Assembly (NCBI GenBank): GCA_028681135.1
Contig: JAQUJC010000024.1
Span: 1-42,471, forward strand
Length of the DNA stretch: 42,471 bases
From: Kiritimatiellia bacterium
GTDB lineage: Bacteria > Verrucomicrobiota > Kiritimatiellia > CAIQIC01 > Lenti-01
Direction: 5' to 3'
The notes beneath the pieces are model-generated. The model saw only the letters and a list, made by a program, of their open reading frames with translations. It did no database searches and was not told the DNA's origin. A program made the translations under genes and the position numbers. Shown in pieces: positions 15,089 to 23,509 of the stretch (the stretch's first letter is position 1; each line of letters starts with the position of its first letter).

Positions 15089-15103
15089 GGGGTCAGCCCT
15101 TAA
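15089..15103. repeat. REP-like 15-base motif, copy 1
   Basis: GGGGTCAGCCCTTAA recurs exactly at 20116-20130, also between genes. Similar GGGGTCAG phrases are, from memory, common in degenerate REP elements in many genomes. No transposase is nearby. Confidence 0.5.
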
Positions 15104-15187
15104 CTTTCAACTTTGGCGGACTCGGCGCTGCCGCGCTGCGCTTGTCATCGCCCACAACCAAAAACTCATAAAAAGGACGAGGACCTG

Positions 15188-15346
15188 TTTAACAGGAAAG
15201 CAGGAAACCCAGGAAAACAGGAAAGGGCAGGCGTTTTCCACGCTATGGAAAACTTTTTGGCGATTTTTCCACGCTATGGAAAACTTTTTGGCAATTTTTC
15301 CACGCTATGGAAGATTTTTTGGCGATTTTTCCACGCTATGGAAAAC
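15188..15346. repeat. CAGGAAA run followed by a 31-bp-period TTCCA palindrome array
   Basis: From 15191 to 15231 the sequence is built of CAGGAAA-like words at ~8-10 base spacing. It is followed by four copies of TTTTCCACGCTATGGAAAA starting at 15234, 15265, 15296 and 15327, an exact 31-bp period; copy 3 ends in GAAGA. Each core is a 7-bp inverted repeat (TTTTCCA/TGGAAAA) around CGCTA, and the 12-base spacers are nearly the same, so this is not CRISPR. The rest of 15036-15386 holds no gene. The array lies downstream of plsC and upstream of the secreted protein gene. Confidence 0.88.
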
Positions 15347-15386
15347 GTGCATAGGACCTCTTTAGGAGATGATCCTGCCCCCCCCC

Positions 15387-16028
15387 TCACTCCTCCGGCT
15401 CGGCCAGATCGCGGATACGGCGCATCACGAGAGCCCCGACGGCCTCATAGCCGCCTTTTTCCGGCATGGCCGCCCGAATTTCCTCGGGCGTGATGGCCGG
15501 CCCGAAGCGGGCCACGAGCCGCGACGGTCGAAACTGATGGGCCCCTTTCGGAAAAGCCTGGTAGGTGCCGGAAATATACAGCGGCACCACCGGCACCTTG
15601 CTTTTGGCGATCAAAAACCCGATCCCGCCTTTGGCGTCGCGCATCTGGCCATCCGGCGAACGCGTGCCCTCAGGAAACAGCCCCACCACCTGGCCGCCCT
15701 TCAAGGCCGCCAGGGCTTTTTTCAGCGCAGCGAGGTCTCCCCGGGTCCGGTCCAGCGCAATCACACCCACCCGCGGAAACAACCATTTGGCAATCGGGTT
15801 GGACAACAGGGTATCCCGCGCCAGAAAGCGCACGATGCGCCGATTATTGGCTCCGGCCATGACGGGCGGGTCCAAATAGCTACAGTGATTGGCGGCAATC
15901 ACGGCACCGCCGGTGGCGGGCACGTGGTCGCGCCCATAGACCCGGAGACGGTATTTCAGCAGCAGCAATAGATACACACACCCGCGCGTCAGCCAGTACA
16001 GCGGCTGCCTGATCAACCCTTCGCGCAT
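15387..16028 (-). CDS. plsC: 1-acyl-sn-glycerol-3-phosphate acyltransferase (PlsC family)
   Basis: A 213-residue membrane-bound enzyme that adds the second acyl chain to lysophosphatidic acid in phospholipid synthesis. It has an N-terminal hydrophobic helix (LTRGCVYLLLLLKYRL), the catalytic NHCSYLD (NHx4D) motif, FLARDTLL, and the FPEGTRS substrate motif, followed by GFLIAKSKVPVVPLYISG. The length is typical of short PlsC forms. It begins 3 bases after the cmk stop and is the last gene of the aro-cmk operon; cmk-plsC pairs are common in bacteria. Downstream are a G9 run (15378-15386) and the TTCCA array; I see no terminator hairpin. Confidence 0.92.
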   Translation of the reverse strand: MREGLIRQPLYWLTRGCVYLLLLLKYRLRVYGRDHVPATGGAVIAANHCSYLDPPVMAGANNRRIVRFLARDTLLSNPIAKWLFPRVGVIALDRTRGDLAALKKALAALKGGQVVGLFPEGTRSPDGQMRDAKGGIGFLIAKSKVPVVPLYISGTYQAFPKGAHQFRPSRLVARFGPAITPEEIRAAMPEKGGYEAVGALVMRRIRDLAEPEE

Positions 16029-16031
16029 AGG

Positions 16032-16715
16032 TCAGGAGACCACGCCAGCCTTTTTGAGATCGCTGACAATCGTATCCACGACTTGGTCAATGGTCATGCC
16101 GGTGCTGTTAATGATTTTGGCGCCCAAGGCAATTTGCAGTGGGGCCGTCACGCGACTTGAATCCTTTTGATCCCGCCGCCGCAGTGAACTGAGAACCTCA
16201 TCCACGTCGCCAGTGCCTTCGGTTTGCTGAATCTCGACCGCACGGCGACGGGCCCGCTCTTCGGGATCCGCATCCAGATAATATTTGTAGGGCGATTCTG
16301 GAAATACCACGGTGCCGATATCGCGGCCTTCCATCACCAAATTGCCGAACTGGGTCATCTGCCGCAGTTTTTCGACGATGTAGACCCGCACGGACTGCTG
16401 CGCGGCGATGTCTGACACCCGTTCGCGCACCGGCTCGGCCCGAATTTCCTGGCCCGGGTCCTCGCCATCAATCACATAACCCACCGCGTTGTCCGTCAGC
16501 ACCAGGTCCATGGTCATGCGGATCAGCAAGTTGGTCACCGCCTGAGAATCCGTGACATCAATGCCCTCCTTGACACATTTCCAGGTCACGCCCCGGTAGA
16601 GCGCGCCGGAATCCACATAGATGAAGCCGAGGGCCTGGGCCGCCCGGCGCGATACCGTCGATTTTCCGGAGGCCGAGGGACCGTCCACCGCCACAATCAT
16701 CACTGATTTATTCAA
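16032..16715 (-). CDS. cmk: Cytidylate kinase
   Basis: A 227-residue cytosolic kinase that phosphorylates CMP and dCMP with ATP. The P-loop is GPSASGKST near residues 11-19, followed by DSGALYRG, the nucleotide-site segment MEGRDIGTVVFP and the lid DADPEERARRR. Length matches the family. The likely start is TTG at 16715, with GGGAG 6 bases upstream, overlapping the aroA end by 8 bases and giving the same N-terminal length as Bacillus Cmk. An ATG at 16700 is the alternative. Position after aroA is a conserved arrangement. Confidence 0.94.
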   Translation of the reverse strand: MNKSVMIVAVDGPSASGKSTVSRRAAQALGFIYVDSGALYRGVTWKCVKEGIDVTDSQAVTNLLIRMTMDLVLTDNAVGYVIDGEDPGQEIRAEPVRERVSDIAAQQSVRVYIVEKLRQMTQFGNLVMEGRDIGTVVFPESPYKYYLDADPEERARRRAVEIQQTEGTGDVDEVLSSLRRRDQKDSSRVTAPLQIALGAKIINSTGMTIDQVVDTIVSDLKKAGVVS

Positions 16716-18030
16716 CTTTCACTCCCAGGGTACTGAGTTGTTTCCAAAAGTCCGGATACGACGTATCCACACACGCGACATTGCCGATACAGACCGGCTC
16801 AGCGGAAAAGATGGCGAGGACGGACATGCTCATCGCAATGCGATGATCGCCATAGCTGCGGATGCTCTTGACGGGGGCCACGGTTGCGGAGCCCTCGACG
16901 ACCATGCCATCCGGGCGCTCGGCGACCTGGACCCCCATGTTGGCGAGATTTTCCGCCATCACCGCCACCCGGTCAGACTCCTTGACACGCAGTTCGCCGG
17001 CATCGCGGATTTCCGTCCGGCCCCGGGCCAGCGCCCCGAGGACCGCCACCAGCGGCAGCTCGTCGATCAGGTTGGGGATTTCGTCGCCGCTCACCTCGGT
17101 GCCGTTTAGGGCCGCGCCGGTGACTGTCACATTGCCATAGACCTCGGGATCGGTCGGTGCCGAGGTGCGCTCGATCTCCACCTGGGCGCCCATCCGGCGC
17201 AATACGTCGAGCAGCGCCGTCCGCCGCAGGTTCAGGCCGACGCCCTCGGCCCGCACCTGCACGCCGGGAATGGCCGCCGCCGCGGCCAACCAATAGGCCG
17301 CCGACGAAAAGTCGCCGGGAACCACATAGGGCCGCGCCAGAAATTTGGGGCCTTGGGGGCCGTAGCCCTCGACCGAAATGAATTGGCCTTCCACCCGGAT
17401 GGGCGCGCCCACCGCGCGCAACATTCGTTCGGTATGATCGCGGGTGGGGATGGGCTCCAGGACGGTGGTGCGTCCGGTGGCATACAGGCCGGCTAAAATA
17501 CAGCAGCTTTTCACCTGCGCCGAGGCCGTTGGCAGGCGGTACTCGATGCCATGCAGTTGCCCGCCCTGGATCGTCATGGGGGCCGTTCCCTGCGGCGTCA
17601 GGTCCACCCGGGCGCCCATCTGTTGCAGGGGCTCCTGAATACGCCCCATTGGGCGCGACAACAGCGATTCGTCTCCCGTCAGCGTCACCTGGATCGGTGA
17701 GCCCGCGCACAGGCCCGCCAGCAGCCGCATACCGGTGCCGGAGTTGCCTACATCCAGCGGCCCCACCGGCTCGATCATTTTGCCGCCCGTGCCCTGGACG
17801 CTCAGCATCCCCTCGTCATCAATCCATGAGCGCGCGCCAAACGATTCCATCGCCTTCAGCGTATTCAAACAATCTTCCGCCTGCAGGAACCCGCTAATTT
17901 CCGACGTGCCCGCGGACAATCCCGCCAGCAGAGCCGTTCGGTGCGAGATACTCTTGTCGCCGGGTACGCACACCACCCCGCCCGTGAATCCACCCGGATG
18001 CACAATCTTTGTTTGTTTTTGTACGGTCAT
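16708..18030 (-). CDS. aroA: 3-phosphoshikimate 1-carboxyvinyltransferase (EPSP synthase)
   Basis: A 440-residue enzyme of the shikimate pathway joining PEP and shikimate-3-phosphate. Motifs in order: VPGDKSISHRTALLAGLSAG, VGNSGTGMRLLAGL, GDESLLSRPMGRI, LPTASAQVKSCCILAGL, RDHTERML, PGDFSSAAYWLAAA, DELPLVAVLGALARG, ELRVKESDRVAVMAENL and YGDHRIAMSMSV. The ASAQVKS form is that of class II (Bacillus/CP4-like) rather than E. coli class I enzymes. It lies 31 bases after tyrA and overlaps cmk. The two catalytic faces (DKS, KESDR) are intact. Confidence 0.95.
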   Translation of the reverse strand: MTVQKQTKIVHPGGFTGGVVCVPGDKSISHRTALLAGLSAGTSEISGFLQAEDCLNTLKAMESFGARSWIDDEGMLSVQGTGGKMIEPVGPLDVGNSGTGMRLLAGLCAGSPIQVTLTGDESLLSRPMGRIQEPLQQMGARVDLTPQGTAPMTIQGGQLHGIEYRLPTASAQVKSCCILAGLYATGRTTVLEPIPTRDHTERMLRAVGAPIRVEGQFISVEGYGPQGPKFLARPYVVPGDFSSAAYWLAAAAAIPGVQVRAEGVGLNLRRTALLDVLRRMGAQVEIERTSAPTDPEVYGNVTVTGAALNGTEVSGDEIPNLIDELPLVAVLGALARGRTEIRDAGELRVKESDRVAVMAENLANMGVQVAERPDGMVVEGSATVAPVKSIRSYGDHRIAMSMSVLAIFSAEPVCIGNVACVDTSYPDFWKQLSTLGVKVE

Positions 18031-18061
18031 AAAATGTCTATTTCGTCTGTGGATTACGCGG

Positions 18062-18928
18062 CTAGCGGTTGCGGCCCTTTAATAATTCTTCGCGGGCGTC
18101 CCGGGCACGCTCCAGGAAGGCCACGACCTCGGCAAACCGACCGGCTTGGAGATCATCATATACTCGCTCGACCTCTACTTTGAAAGCCCTCAATTCTTCG
18201 GCCACCGCCGGGGCGTTGGTTTGCAGAATATCGTTCCACATCGCGATGGACCCCGACGCCACCCGCGTGGAGTCATAGAAACCTGTGCCGCAAAAGGCTC
18301 CCACCTGGTCGGCGCAATTGCGGCCGATGGCTTTCGCCAGAGCCGCCGCCGCCACATGCGGCAGGTGGCTGGTGCGCGCCAGTAGCCGGTCGTGGTCCTC
18401 AGGCGTCATGCGCAATGTCCGGGCCCCCGCGCCGTCCCACAGATTCAGCACGCGGCGGGCAGCCTCTTCCGACACGTCCAAATGGGACGTGACCACCGCC
18501 AGGGCCCCGGCATACAAATCGGCTGTGGCCGCCTGCAACCCTTGCTTCTCCGATCCTGCGATCGGGTGACTGCCCACAAAAATTCCCGGCGGCAAAATCC
18601 CTGCCATTTGGCGGCAAATCCACCCCTTGGTACTGCCGACATCTGTCACCAGCGCGCCCGGCGCCAAACACGGGGCAAAATCGGCCGCCAATTCGGCACA
18701 GGCGCGAATCGGCACGCACAACACCACCAAGCTGGCATCCTGCACCGCTGTGTCCGGATCGTCGAATGCCGCATCCACGATGCCCCGCTTCAGTGCTTCG
18801 GCCCGGGTTGATTCTTTGCGCGCATACGCCACCAGCCGCCCCGTATAACCTCGCTGACGCAACGCCATCGCCAGCGAGGCCCCCATCAGTCCCAACCCGA
18901 TAATGGCAATGCACGGTTCCTTTGTCAT
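18062..18928 (-). CDS. tyrA: Prephenate dehydrogenase
   Basis: A 288-residue NAD(P)-dependent enzyme that oxidises prephenate to 4-hydroxyphenylpyruvate for tyrosine. The N-terminal Rossmann motif is IIGLGLMGASLAMALRQ. Next come VVLCVPI, VTDVGSTKG and the catalytic-site segment GSHPIAGSEKQG. The helical C-terminal half contains TSHLPHVAAAAL and GTGFYDSTRVASGS. No chorismate mutase or ACT domain is fused, so it is a monofunctional, short form. It is 24 bases after the DAHP synthase gene in the same operon. Confidence 0.94.
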   Translation of the reverse strand: MTKEPCIAIIGLGLMGASLAMALRQRGYTGRLVAYARKESTRAEALKRGIVDAAFDDPDTAVQDASLVVLCVPIRACAELAADFAPCLAPGALVTDVGSTKGWICRQMAGILPPGIFVGSHPIAGSEKQGLQAATADLYAGALAVVTSHLDVSEEAARRVLNLWDGAGARTLRMTPEDHDRLLARTSHLPHVAAAALAKAIGRNCADQVGAFCGTGFYDSTRVASGSIAMWNDILQTNAPAVAEELRAFKVEVERVYDDLQAGRFAEVVAFLERARDAREELLKGRNR

Positions 18929-18952
18929 TTGCGGCCTTCCTTGTCCGGCGGT

Positions 18953-19990
18953 CTAATGCAAGTTGCGCCCCACCGCCCGCGCCACCAGTTCCAGCTCGCC
19001 CATCAGCGCCTTGAAGCGTTTGGGAGTCAGCGATTGCGGGCCATCTGAAATTGCCTGAGCCGGGTCCGGATGCACCTCGAGCATCAGGCCATCGGCCCCG
19101 GCCGCCACCGCCGCCCTGGCCATCGGCGCCACCAAGTCCCAGTGGCCGGTCCCATGACTGGGGTCCACCACCACCGGCAAATGACTCTCGCGCTTCAACA
19201 CCGGCACCGCACTCAAATCCAATGTGTTGCGTGTCAGAGTTTCAAATGTCCGAATACCCCGCTCACACAAAATCACATCCTCGTTGCCTGCATTGATGAC
19301 ATATTCCGCGCTCATCAACAGCTCTTCCAACGTATTGGCCAGGCCCCGCTTGAGCATCACCGGCCGATTGCAGCGCCCCACCACTTTCAGCAGGTTAAAA
19401 TTCTGCATATTGCGCGCGCCCACTTGAAGGATATCGGCAAATTCGGCCACCATTTCGACATCGCGCGTATCCATGACTTCGGTAATGATCGGCAGGCCCA
19501 CCACCGACCGTTCCTCGGCCAGGTAGCGCAAGCCCTCCACCCCCAGGCCCTGGAAGGCGTAGGGCGATGTGCGCGGTTTGAAGGCCCCGCCCCGCAGCAG
19601 ATGCGCCCCCGCCCCTTTCAAAAAGGCGCTCAGCGATAAAATCATCTCGCGGTTTTCCACCGCGCACGGCCCCGCCATCACCACGACCCCCGTCCCCCCG
19701 ATCGTCAAGCCCCGATCCCCATGGCGCGCAGGGGGAATTTTGACCACGGTCCGTTCCGTCCGGAATTCCAGACTGGCCCGCTTATAGGCTTTCAAGACCG
19801 GCATGACCCTGTCCACCCCCGCCATCATCTCCAGGGCCGACACATTGACATTGGATTCGTCCCCGATCAGCCCGACAATCGTCCGTTCGTCGCCCTGGCT
19901 CACATGGGTTCTCAACCCCCATTCGACCACTACGGCCTCAATTGCCTGCACCCGGTCGGGGCCGGCACCCTGTTCCATCACCACTATCAT
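18953..19990 (-). CDS. aroF: DAHP synthase, type I-beta with N-terminal regulatory domain
   Basis: The first enzyme of the shikimate pathway, condensing PEP with erythrose-4-phosphate. About 345 residues: residues 1-70 form a ferredoxin-like (ACT-like) regulatory domain ([29 protein letters not shown]), known from Thermotoga-type enzymes to give tyrosine feedback inhibition. The catalytic barrel follows: [95 protein letters not shown] chose the ATG at 19990 (GGAAAA upstream) since family members begin MIIVM; an ATG at 20029 would add 13 residues. It is first in the operon aroF-tyrA-aroA-cmk-plsC. Confidence 0.94.
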   Translation of the reverse strand: MIVVMEQGAGPDRVQAIEAVVVEWGLRTHVSQGDERTIVGLIGDESNVNVSALEMMAGVDRVMPVLKAYKRASLEFRTERTVVKIPPARHGDRGLTIGGTGVVVMAGPCAVENREMILSLSAFLKGAGAHLLRGGAFKPRTSPYAFQGLGVEGLRYLAEERSVVGLPIITEVMDTRDVEMVAEFADILQVGARNMQNFNLLKVVGRCNRPVMLKRGLANTLEELLMSAEYVINAGNEDVILCERGIRTFETLTRNTLDLSAVPVLKRESHLPVVVDPSHGTGHWDLVAPMARAAVAAGADGLMLEVHPDPAQAISDGPQSLTPKRFKALMGELELVARAVGRNLH

Positions 19991-20115
19991 AACTGTTTTC
20001 CGTTCGTCGGTTGCCTTGCGCCCGGCCATACCCCGGCGTCATGTAAGACCCCGACACTACCCCGCCCCCGACCCCTTAGCCAATCCAAAAACGATAACCT
20101 TGAGGCCAACTCGGG

Positions 20116-20130
20116 GGGGTCAGCCCTTAA
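20116..20130. repeat. REP-like 15-base motif, copy 2
   Basis: GGGGTCAGCCCTTAA, identical to 15089-15103. It lies in the divergent gap between the DAHP synthase and thioredoxin-like genes. Confidence 0.5.
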
Positions 20131-20259
20131 AATATGAATATGCGCCCTTGCGGCCCACCGTCTTCACCAAAAGCGTTCACGCTTGATTCCGCCCGCCCCT
20201 TGCGGTTCACTTGTCGCAGGTTCGACCGATTTCCCGGCGGCCCTGCAAGGAGTACACCC

Positions 20260-21507
20260 ATGAAACGCCTATCGATCTGCATCTGCGCCGCCGTTCTACA
20301 CCTTTCCACCTCCGTCGCCTGGGCGCAAACCCTGGCCCTTGGCGATCCTGCCCCCGAGCTTAAGGTTGCCCAGTGGATCAAGGGCGGCCCCATCGAAGCC
20401 CTCGATCCTGCCGGAACCACAGTTGTGGAATTCTGGGCCACCTGGTGCGGCCCCTGCCGCTCCGCCATCCCCCACGTCACGGAACTGGCCCGGCAATTCC
20501 CCGCCACCACCTTCATTGGCGTGAATGTCTGGGAAAAAGGCAAGCAGGACCAGGTCATCGCCTTTGTGGATGAGATGGGCGACAGCATGGACTATCACAT
20601 CGCCATCGATACCGATGACGGCCACATGGCGTCGGCCTGGATGGAAGCCGCCGGCCAGAATGGCATCCCCGCCGCCTTCCTTGTGCATCAGGGCCAGGTG
20701 GCCTGGATTGGCCACCCCATGGGCGAGCTCGAGACCACACTCTCCCAAATCGATGCCGGGACCTTCGACCTGGAAAAAGTGCAGCGGATGGGTGACATCC
20801 AAAAGCGTCTCGGGGCCTTCTACGAACGTGCCGTCGCCGGTGCCAGCGAAGAAGACCTCGCGGATGAAGGCCAAGCGCTCGAAGCGCTGGACGCCGAGCT
20901 TGGCGGAATTCTCGGTGATGGTGCCCATTTTGTCGCCGCGGAGGTCATCCAGACCGCCCGCTTCAGCAGTGCCATGAAGGCCTATCAGACTGCGCTCATC
21001 GAAAATACCGACGCCGACGACCTTGCGACCCTCGAAGCCGCCGCCCGCGCCGCCGCCCCCGCAGAAGCGGACTTTGACGACATCAAAGCGCGCATTCACC
21101 AGCTTATCGAGCAACGCCGCCATTCGCTGACGCTGGGCAACTATTTCCAGGCCGTCGGCGACGAGGGCGATCCGGAGCAGGCCGCCGAACTGGCCGCAAC
21201 AATCGACGCCCTGGACTTGGATGCCGAACTCCTCAACAACGTCGCCTGGACCATTCTCACGGACGATGATGTGGTTGCCCGCGACCTGCCCCTGGCCACC
21301 CGCCTCGCCAAGAAGGCGCTGGAGGCCACCGACCATCAGGCCCCCCACATCCTCGACACCTATGCCCGCGCCTTGTTCGACGCCGGCAACATCGCTGACG
21401 CCATTGATATTCAACAGAAAGCCGCGGCCCTGGCCCCCGACAACGACACCATCACCACCGCCCTGCAACGGTATCGTGATGTGGCCGAAAAGGGGACCCA
21501 CCCGTAA
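20260..21507 (+). CDS. Secreted TlpA-type thioredoxin with helical C-terminal domain
   Basis: A 415-residue exported redox protein. Signal peptide MKRLSICICAAVLHLSTSVA with AWAQ cleavage. Residues ~25-165 are a TlpA/ResA-like thioredoxin domain with the active site W-C63-G-P-C66 and a NGIPAAFLV segment carrying the cis-proline. The remaining ~240 residues are acidic and helical, with TPR-like pieces near the end (NNVAWTILTDDD, ATRLAKKALEATD, DTYARALFDAGNIADAIDIQ). AAGGAG lies 8 bases before the ATG. The redox partner is unknown; thioredoxin-TPR fusions of this type often serve periplasmic disulfide handling. A C11 tract follows 15 bases after the stop. Confidence 0.9.
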   Translation: MKRLSICICAAVLHLSTSVAWAQTLALGDPAPELKVAQWIKGGPIEALDPAGTTVVEFWATWCGPCRSAIPHVTELARQFPATTFIGVNVWEKGKQDQVIAFVDEMGDSMDYHIAIDTDDGHMASAWMEAAGQNGIPAAFLVHQGQVAWIGHPMGELETTLSQIDAGTFDLEKVQRMGDIQKRLGAFYERAVAGASEEDLADEGQALEALDAELGGILGDGAHFVAAEVIQTARFSSAMKAYQTALIENTDADDLATLEAAARAAAPAEADFDDIKARIHQLIEQRRHSLTLGNYFQAVGDEGDPEQAAELAATIDALDLDAELLNNVAWTILTDDDVVARDLPLATRLAKKALEATDHQAPHILDTYARALFDAGNIADAIDIQQKAAALAPDNDTITTALQRYRDVAEKGTHP

Positions 21508-21675
21508 ACAGGACTTCACCGCCCCCCCCCCCGCGCCCTTGCGCCCTTGCCCGTGGCGTGGCAAACCATGCCGTCCTGACTTCTGAAACGGGATACCCAT
21601 TCCATAATCACCTGAGTGGAAACACAAACGGAATAGACGGCATAACACATGTTCCAATCGCCATACAAGCCCCCT

Positions 21676-21703
21676 AGTCTCGGTTATTATAATAACCGAG
21701 ACT
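21676..21703. repeat. Perfect 28-bp palindrome
   Basis: AGTCTCGGTTATTA followed directly by its exact reverse complement. It is AT-rich in a GC-rich setting. A second site at 21755-21781 keeps the right half (TAATAACCGAGAC) and the outer GTCTC of the left half, but its inner left arm differs. The two centres are 79 bp apart. It could bind a dimeric regulator, or be an element end. Confidence 0.92.
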
Positions 21704-21754
21704 GCCCACTATTATCCTGCCCGCCTTATAGATAGGTCAATTCAATTTTCCGTT

Positions 21755-21781
21755 AGTCTCACATATTATAATAACCGAGAC
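21755..21781. repeat. Half-conserved partner of the 28-bp palindrome
   Basis: The right arm TAATAACCGAGAC is identical to that of 21676-21703; the left arm reads GTCTCACATATTA instead of GTCTCGGTTATTA. The result is an imperfect palindrome with matched outer and inner parts and about five mismatched bases in one arm. Confidence 0.85.
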
Positions 21782-21988
21782 AGTTGTGAACACGGGGAAA
21801 TTGAACGAAGGGATGTGCGACTATTTCGGGGTTGTCCTCAGCAGAGAGCCCGCCGGCGGGCACCGCATGGAAAACCGGCTCACGTGATTCTCAACACAAG
21901 GCTTTTTTCCCATATGAGCAAACACACGCCGATGCTCGGAAGCCCGGTGGCGTGGCCGGCTTGCATTAAGACGGCGGTTGCTTGGGCA

Positions 21989-23509
21989 TTAGTCTAATGC
22001 AGAGGGCTCATCCTGCAAGGCGGCGCGCAGGACTTCGCGGTCGTCGAAATGCACCATGCGCCCCTCGATTTCCTGATAGGTTTCATGCCCTTTACCGGCG
22101 ATGAGAAGGGTGTCGCCATGCTGTGTGTGACTTAGCGCCAGACGAATGGCGGCGGCGCGATCGGGCTCCACGGTTTGCGGCGTAGTGGACGGGATGCCAG
22201 CCACGATGTCATTGATAATGGCCATGGGATCCTCGCCACGGGGATTATCACTGGTGACATAGACCTGATCGGCCAGCTCCGCCACAACGGCACCCATGCC
22301 CGGTCGCTTGCCGTGGTCACGGTTGCCCCCGCAACCGAACACGCACAACAGCCGCCCCGTGGTGGTGTCGCGCAGAGTCTGGAGGACATTGCGCAAGGCG
22401 TCTTCTGTATGAGCATAATCCACGTACAGATGCCGGCTCTCGCGGGGGTCCTCGATCCGTTCGAGGCGCCCGGGCACCGGGGGCATCCGGCCAAGAACCC
22501 GCACCATCTCCTCGAGGGCGATCCCGAAGCCACCGCATACGGCGATGGCGGCCAGGGCATTGGAAATATTGAAGCGTCCGGTCAGCGGCAGCGTCACCGC
22601 CGCCTCCCCCCAGGGGGTGTGGACTTGAAAGCCCGCCTGCCGTTCCGAACAGTGGATATCGTCGGCACGCACGGCGGCGGCCGACTCACAGCCATAGCCC
22701 AGCACCCGGCCGGACAACAGCGGGTCCTCCGCCAATTGTCGGCCATAGGGATCGTCGAGATTCAGCACCGCGGGTGCGGCAGCGGCGTCTTTGGCTAGCG
22801 TGTCGAATAATCGTTTTTTGGTAGCAAAATAGGCGTCCATGGTGCCGTGAAAATCGAGGTGATCGACACTCAGGTTGGTGAACACCGCGGCAGCAAACGT
22901 GGTGCCCCGCAAGCGGTCGGCAGCCAGCCCCTGGGACGAGACTTCCATGACGACGGCTTGATCCCCGGCCCACCGGCTATCGGCCAGCATCTGCTGTAGA
23001 TCGAGCGATTCCGGCGTTGTCCGGACGGCGGAAATCCGGCGCCCGGCGAAGTCATAAACGATGGTGCCGATCATGCCTGTGGGCATGCCGGCTTCGCGCA
23101 GGATGTTGCGCACCATAAACGCGGTAGTGGTTTTGCCATTGGTGCCCGTGATTCCGATGACGCGTAACGCGCGCGAGGGATGGCCATGAAACCGCGCGGC
23201 CACGTCACCCATGGCCCGGCGGGCGCTTTCCGCCTGTATTGCGGGTATTCCGCGCATCCCGTGGACCGGTCCTTCGTGAACCACCGCCACGGCCCCCCGC
23301 CGCACCGCCTCGTCGATATACAAGCGGCCATCGGTCACGCCGCCGGGCAAGGCAAAAAACAGCGCCCCCGGCTGCACCCGGCGCGAATCATAGGCCAGGG
23401 ATGTGAGGGTGGCCGTGCCGGCCCCCGGCAACACCAGCCCCGGCAACCCGCGTATCAACCGCGCCAATTTCCATGACCGCGGCGGGCCTGTTTCTGCACC
23501 CCTTTTCAT
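21989..23509 (-). CDS. murE: UDP-MurNAc-L-Ala-D-Glu:meso-diaminopimelate ligase
   Basis: A 506-residue cytosolic Mur ligase adding the third residue of the peptidoglycan stem. N-terminal UDP-binding domain (LTSLAYDSRRVQPGALFFAL), ATP loop GITGTNGKTTTA (~119-130), TTPESLDLQQML, VVMEVSSQGLAADRL and TNLSVDHLDFHGTM. The C-terminal domain has VDYAHTEDALRNVL, FGCGGNRDHGKRP, and SDNPRGEDP, whose DNPR motif indicates meso-DAP as substrate, and GKGHETYQ. The ATG overlaps the ftsI stop as ATGA. It is the last gene here; murF, mraY and the rest of the usual cluster are not in the window. Confidence 0.95.
   Translation of the reverse strand: MKRGAETGPPRSWKLARLIRGLPGLVLPGAGTATLTSLAYDSRRVQPGALFFALPGGVTDGRLYIDEAVRRGAVAVVHEGPVHGMRGIPAIQAESARRAMGDVAARFHGHPSRALRVIGITGTNGKTTTAFMVRNILREAGMPTGMIGTIVYDFAGRRISAVRTTPESLDLQQMLADSRWAGDQAVVMEVSSQGLAADRLRGTTFAAAVFTNLSVDHLDFHGTMDAYFATKKRLFDTLAKDAAAAPAVLNLDDPYGRQLAEDPLLSGRVLGYGCESAAAVRADDIHCSERQAGFQVHTPWGEAAVTLPLTGRFNISNALAAIAVCGGFGIALEEMVRVLGRMPPVPGRLERIEDPRESRHLYVDYAHTEDALRNVLQTLRDTTTGRLLCVFGCGGNRDHGKRPGMGAVVAELADQVYVTSDNPRGEDPMAIINDIVAGIPSTTPQTVEPDRAAAIRLALSHTQHGDTLLIAGKGHETYQEIEGRMVHFDDREVLRAALQDEPSALD

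Larger units (their letters stand above)
21508..21988. other. Gene-free region with strong palindromes
   Basis: 480 bases between the stop codons of two convergent genes. It contains a C11 run (21522-21532), a weak hairpin GGCGTGG/CCATGCC (21555-21572), the AT-rich palindromes of 21676-21781, a 14-bp palindrome GCCCGCCGGCGGGC (21848-21861), and GCATTAG-T-CTAATGC (21986-22000) overlapping the murE stop. A short open frame at 21815-21997 has no ribosome site or recognisable sequence. A small RNA or mobile remnant is possible. Confidence 0.5.

Noticed and set aside
15234-15346. Possible CRISPR array
   Set aside because: Only 12 bases separate the repeats and these are nearly identical, so there are no unique spacers; no cas gene is present.
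20296-21657. 453-codon minus-strand frame opposite the thioredoxin-like gene
   Set aside because: Glycine- and valine-rich mirror of a gene with signal peptide, WCGPC motif and ribosome site.
21800-21930. Group II intron or small transposase remnant
   Set aside because: Some phrases looked suggestive, but there is no domain V hairpin, no reverse transcriptase and no transposase motif.
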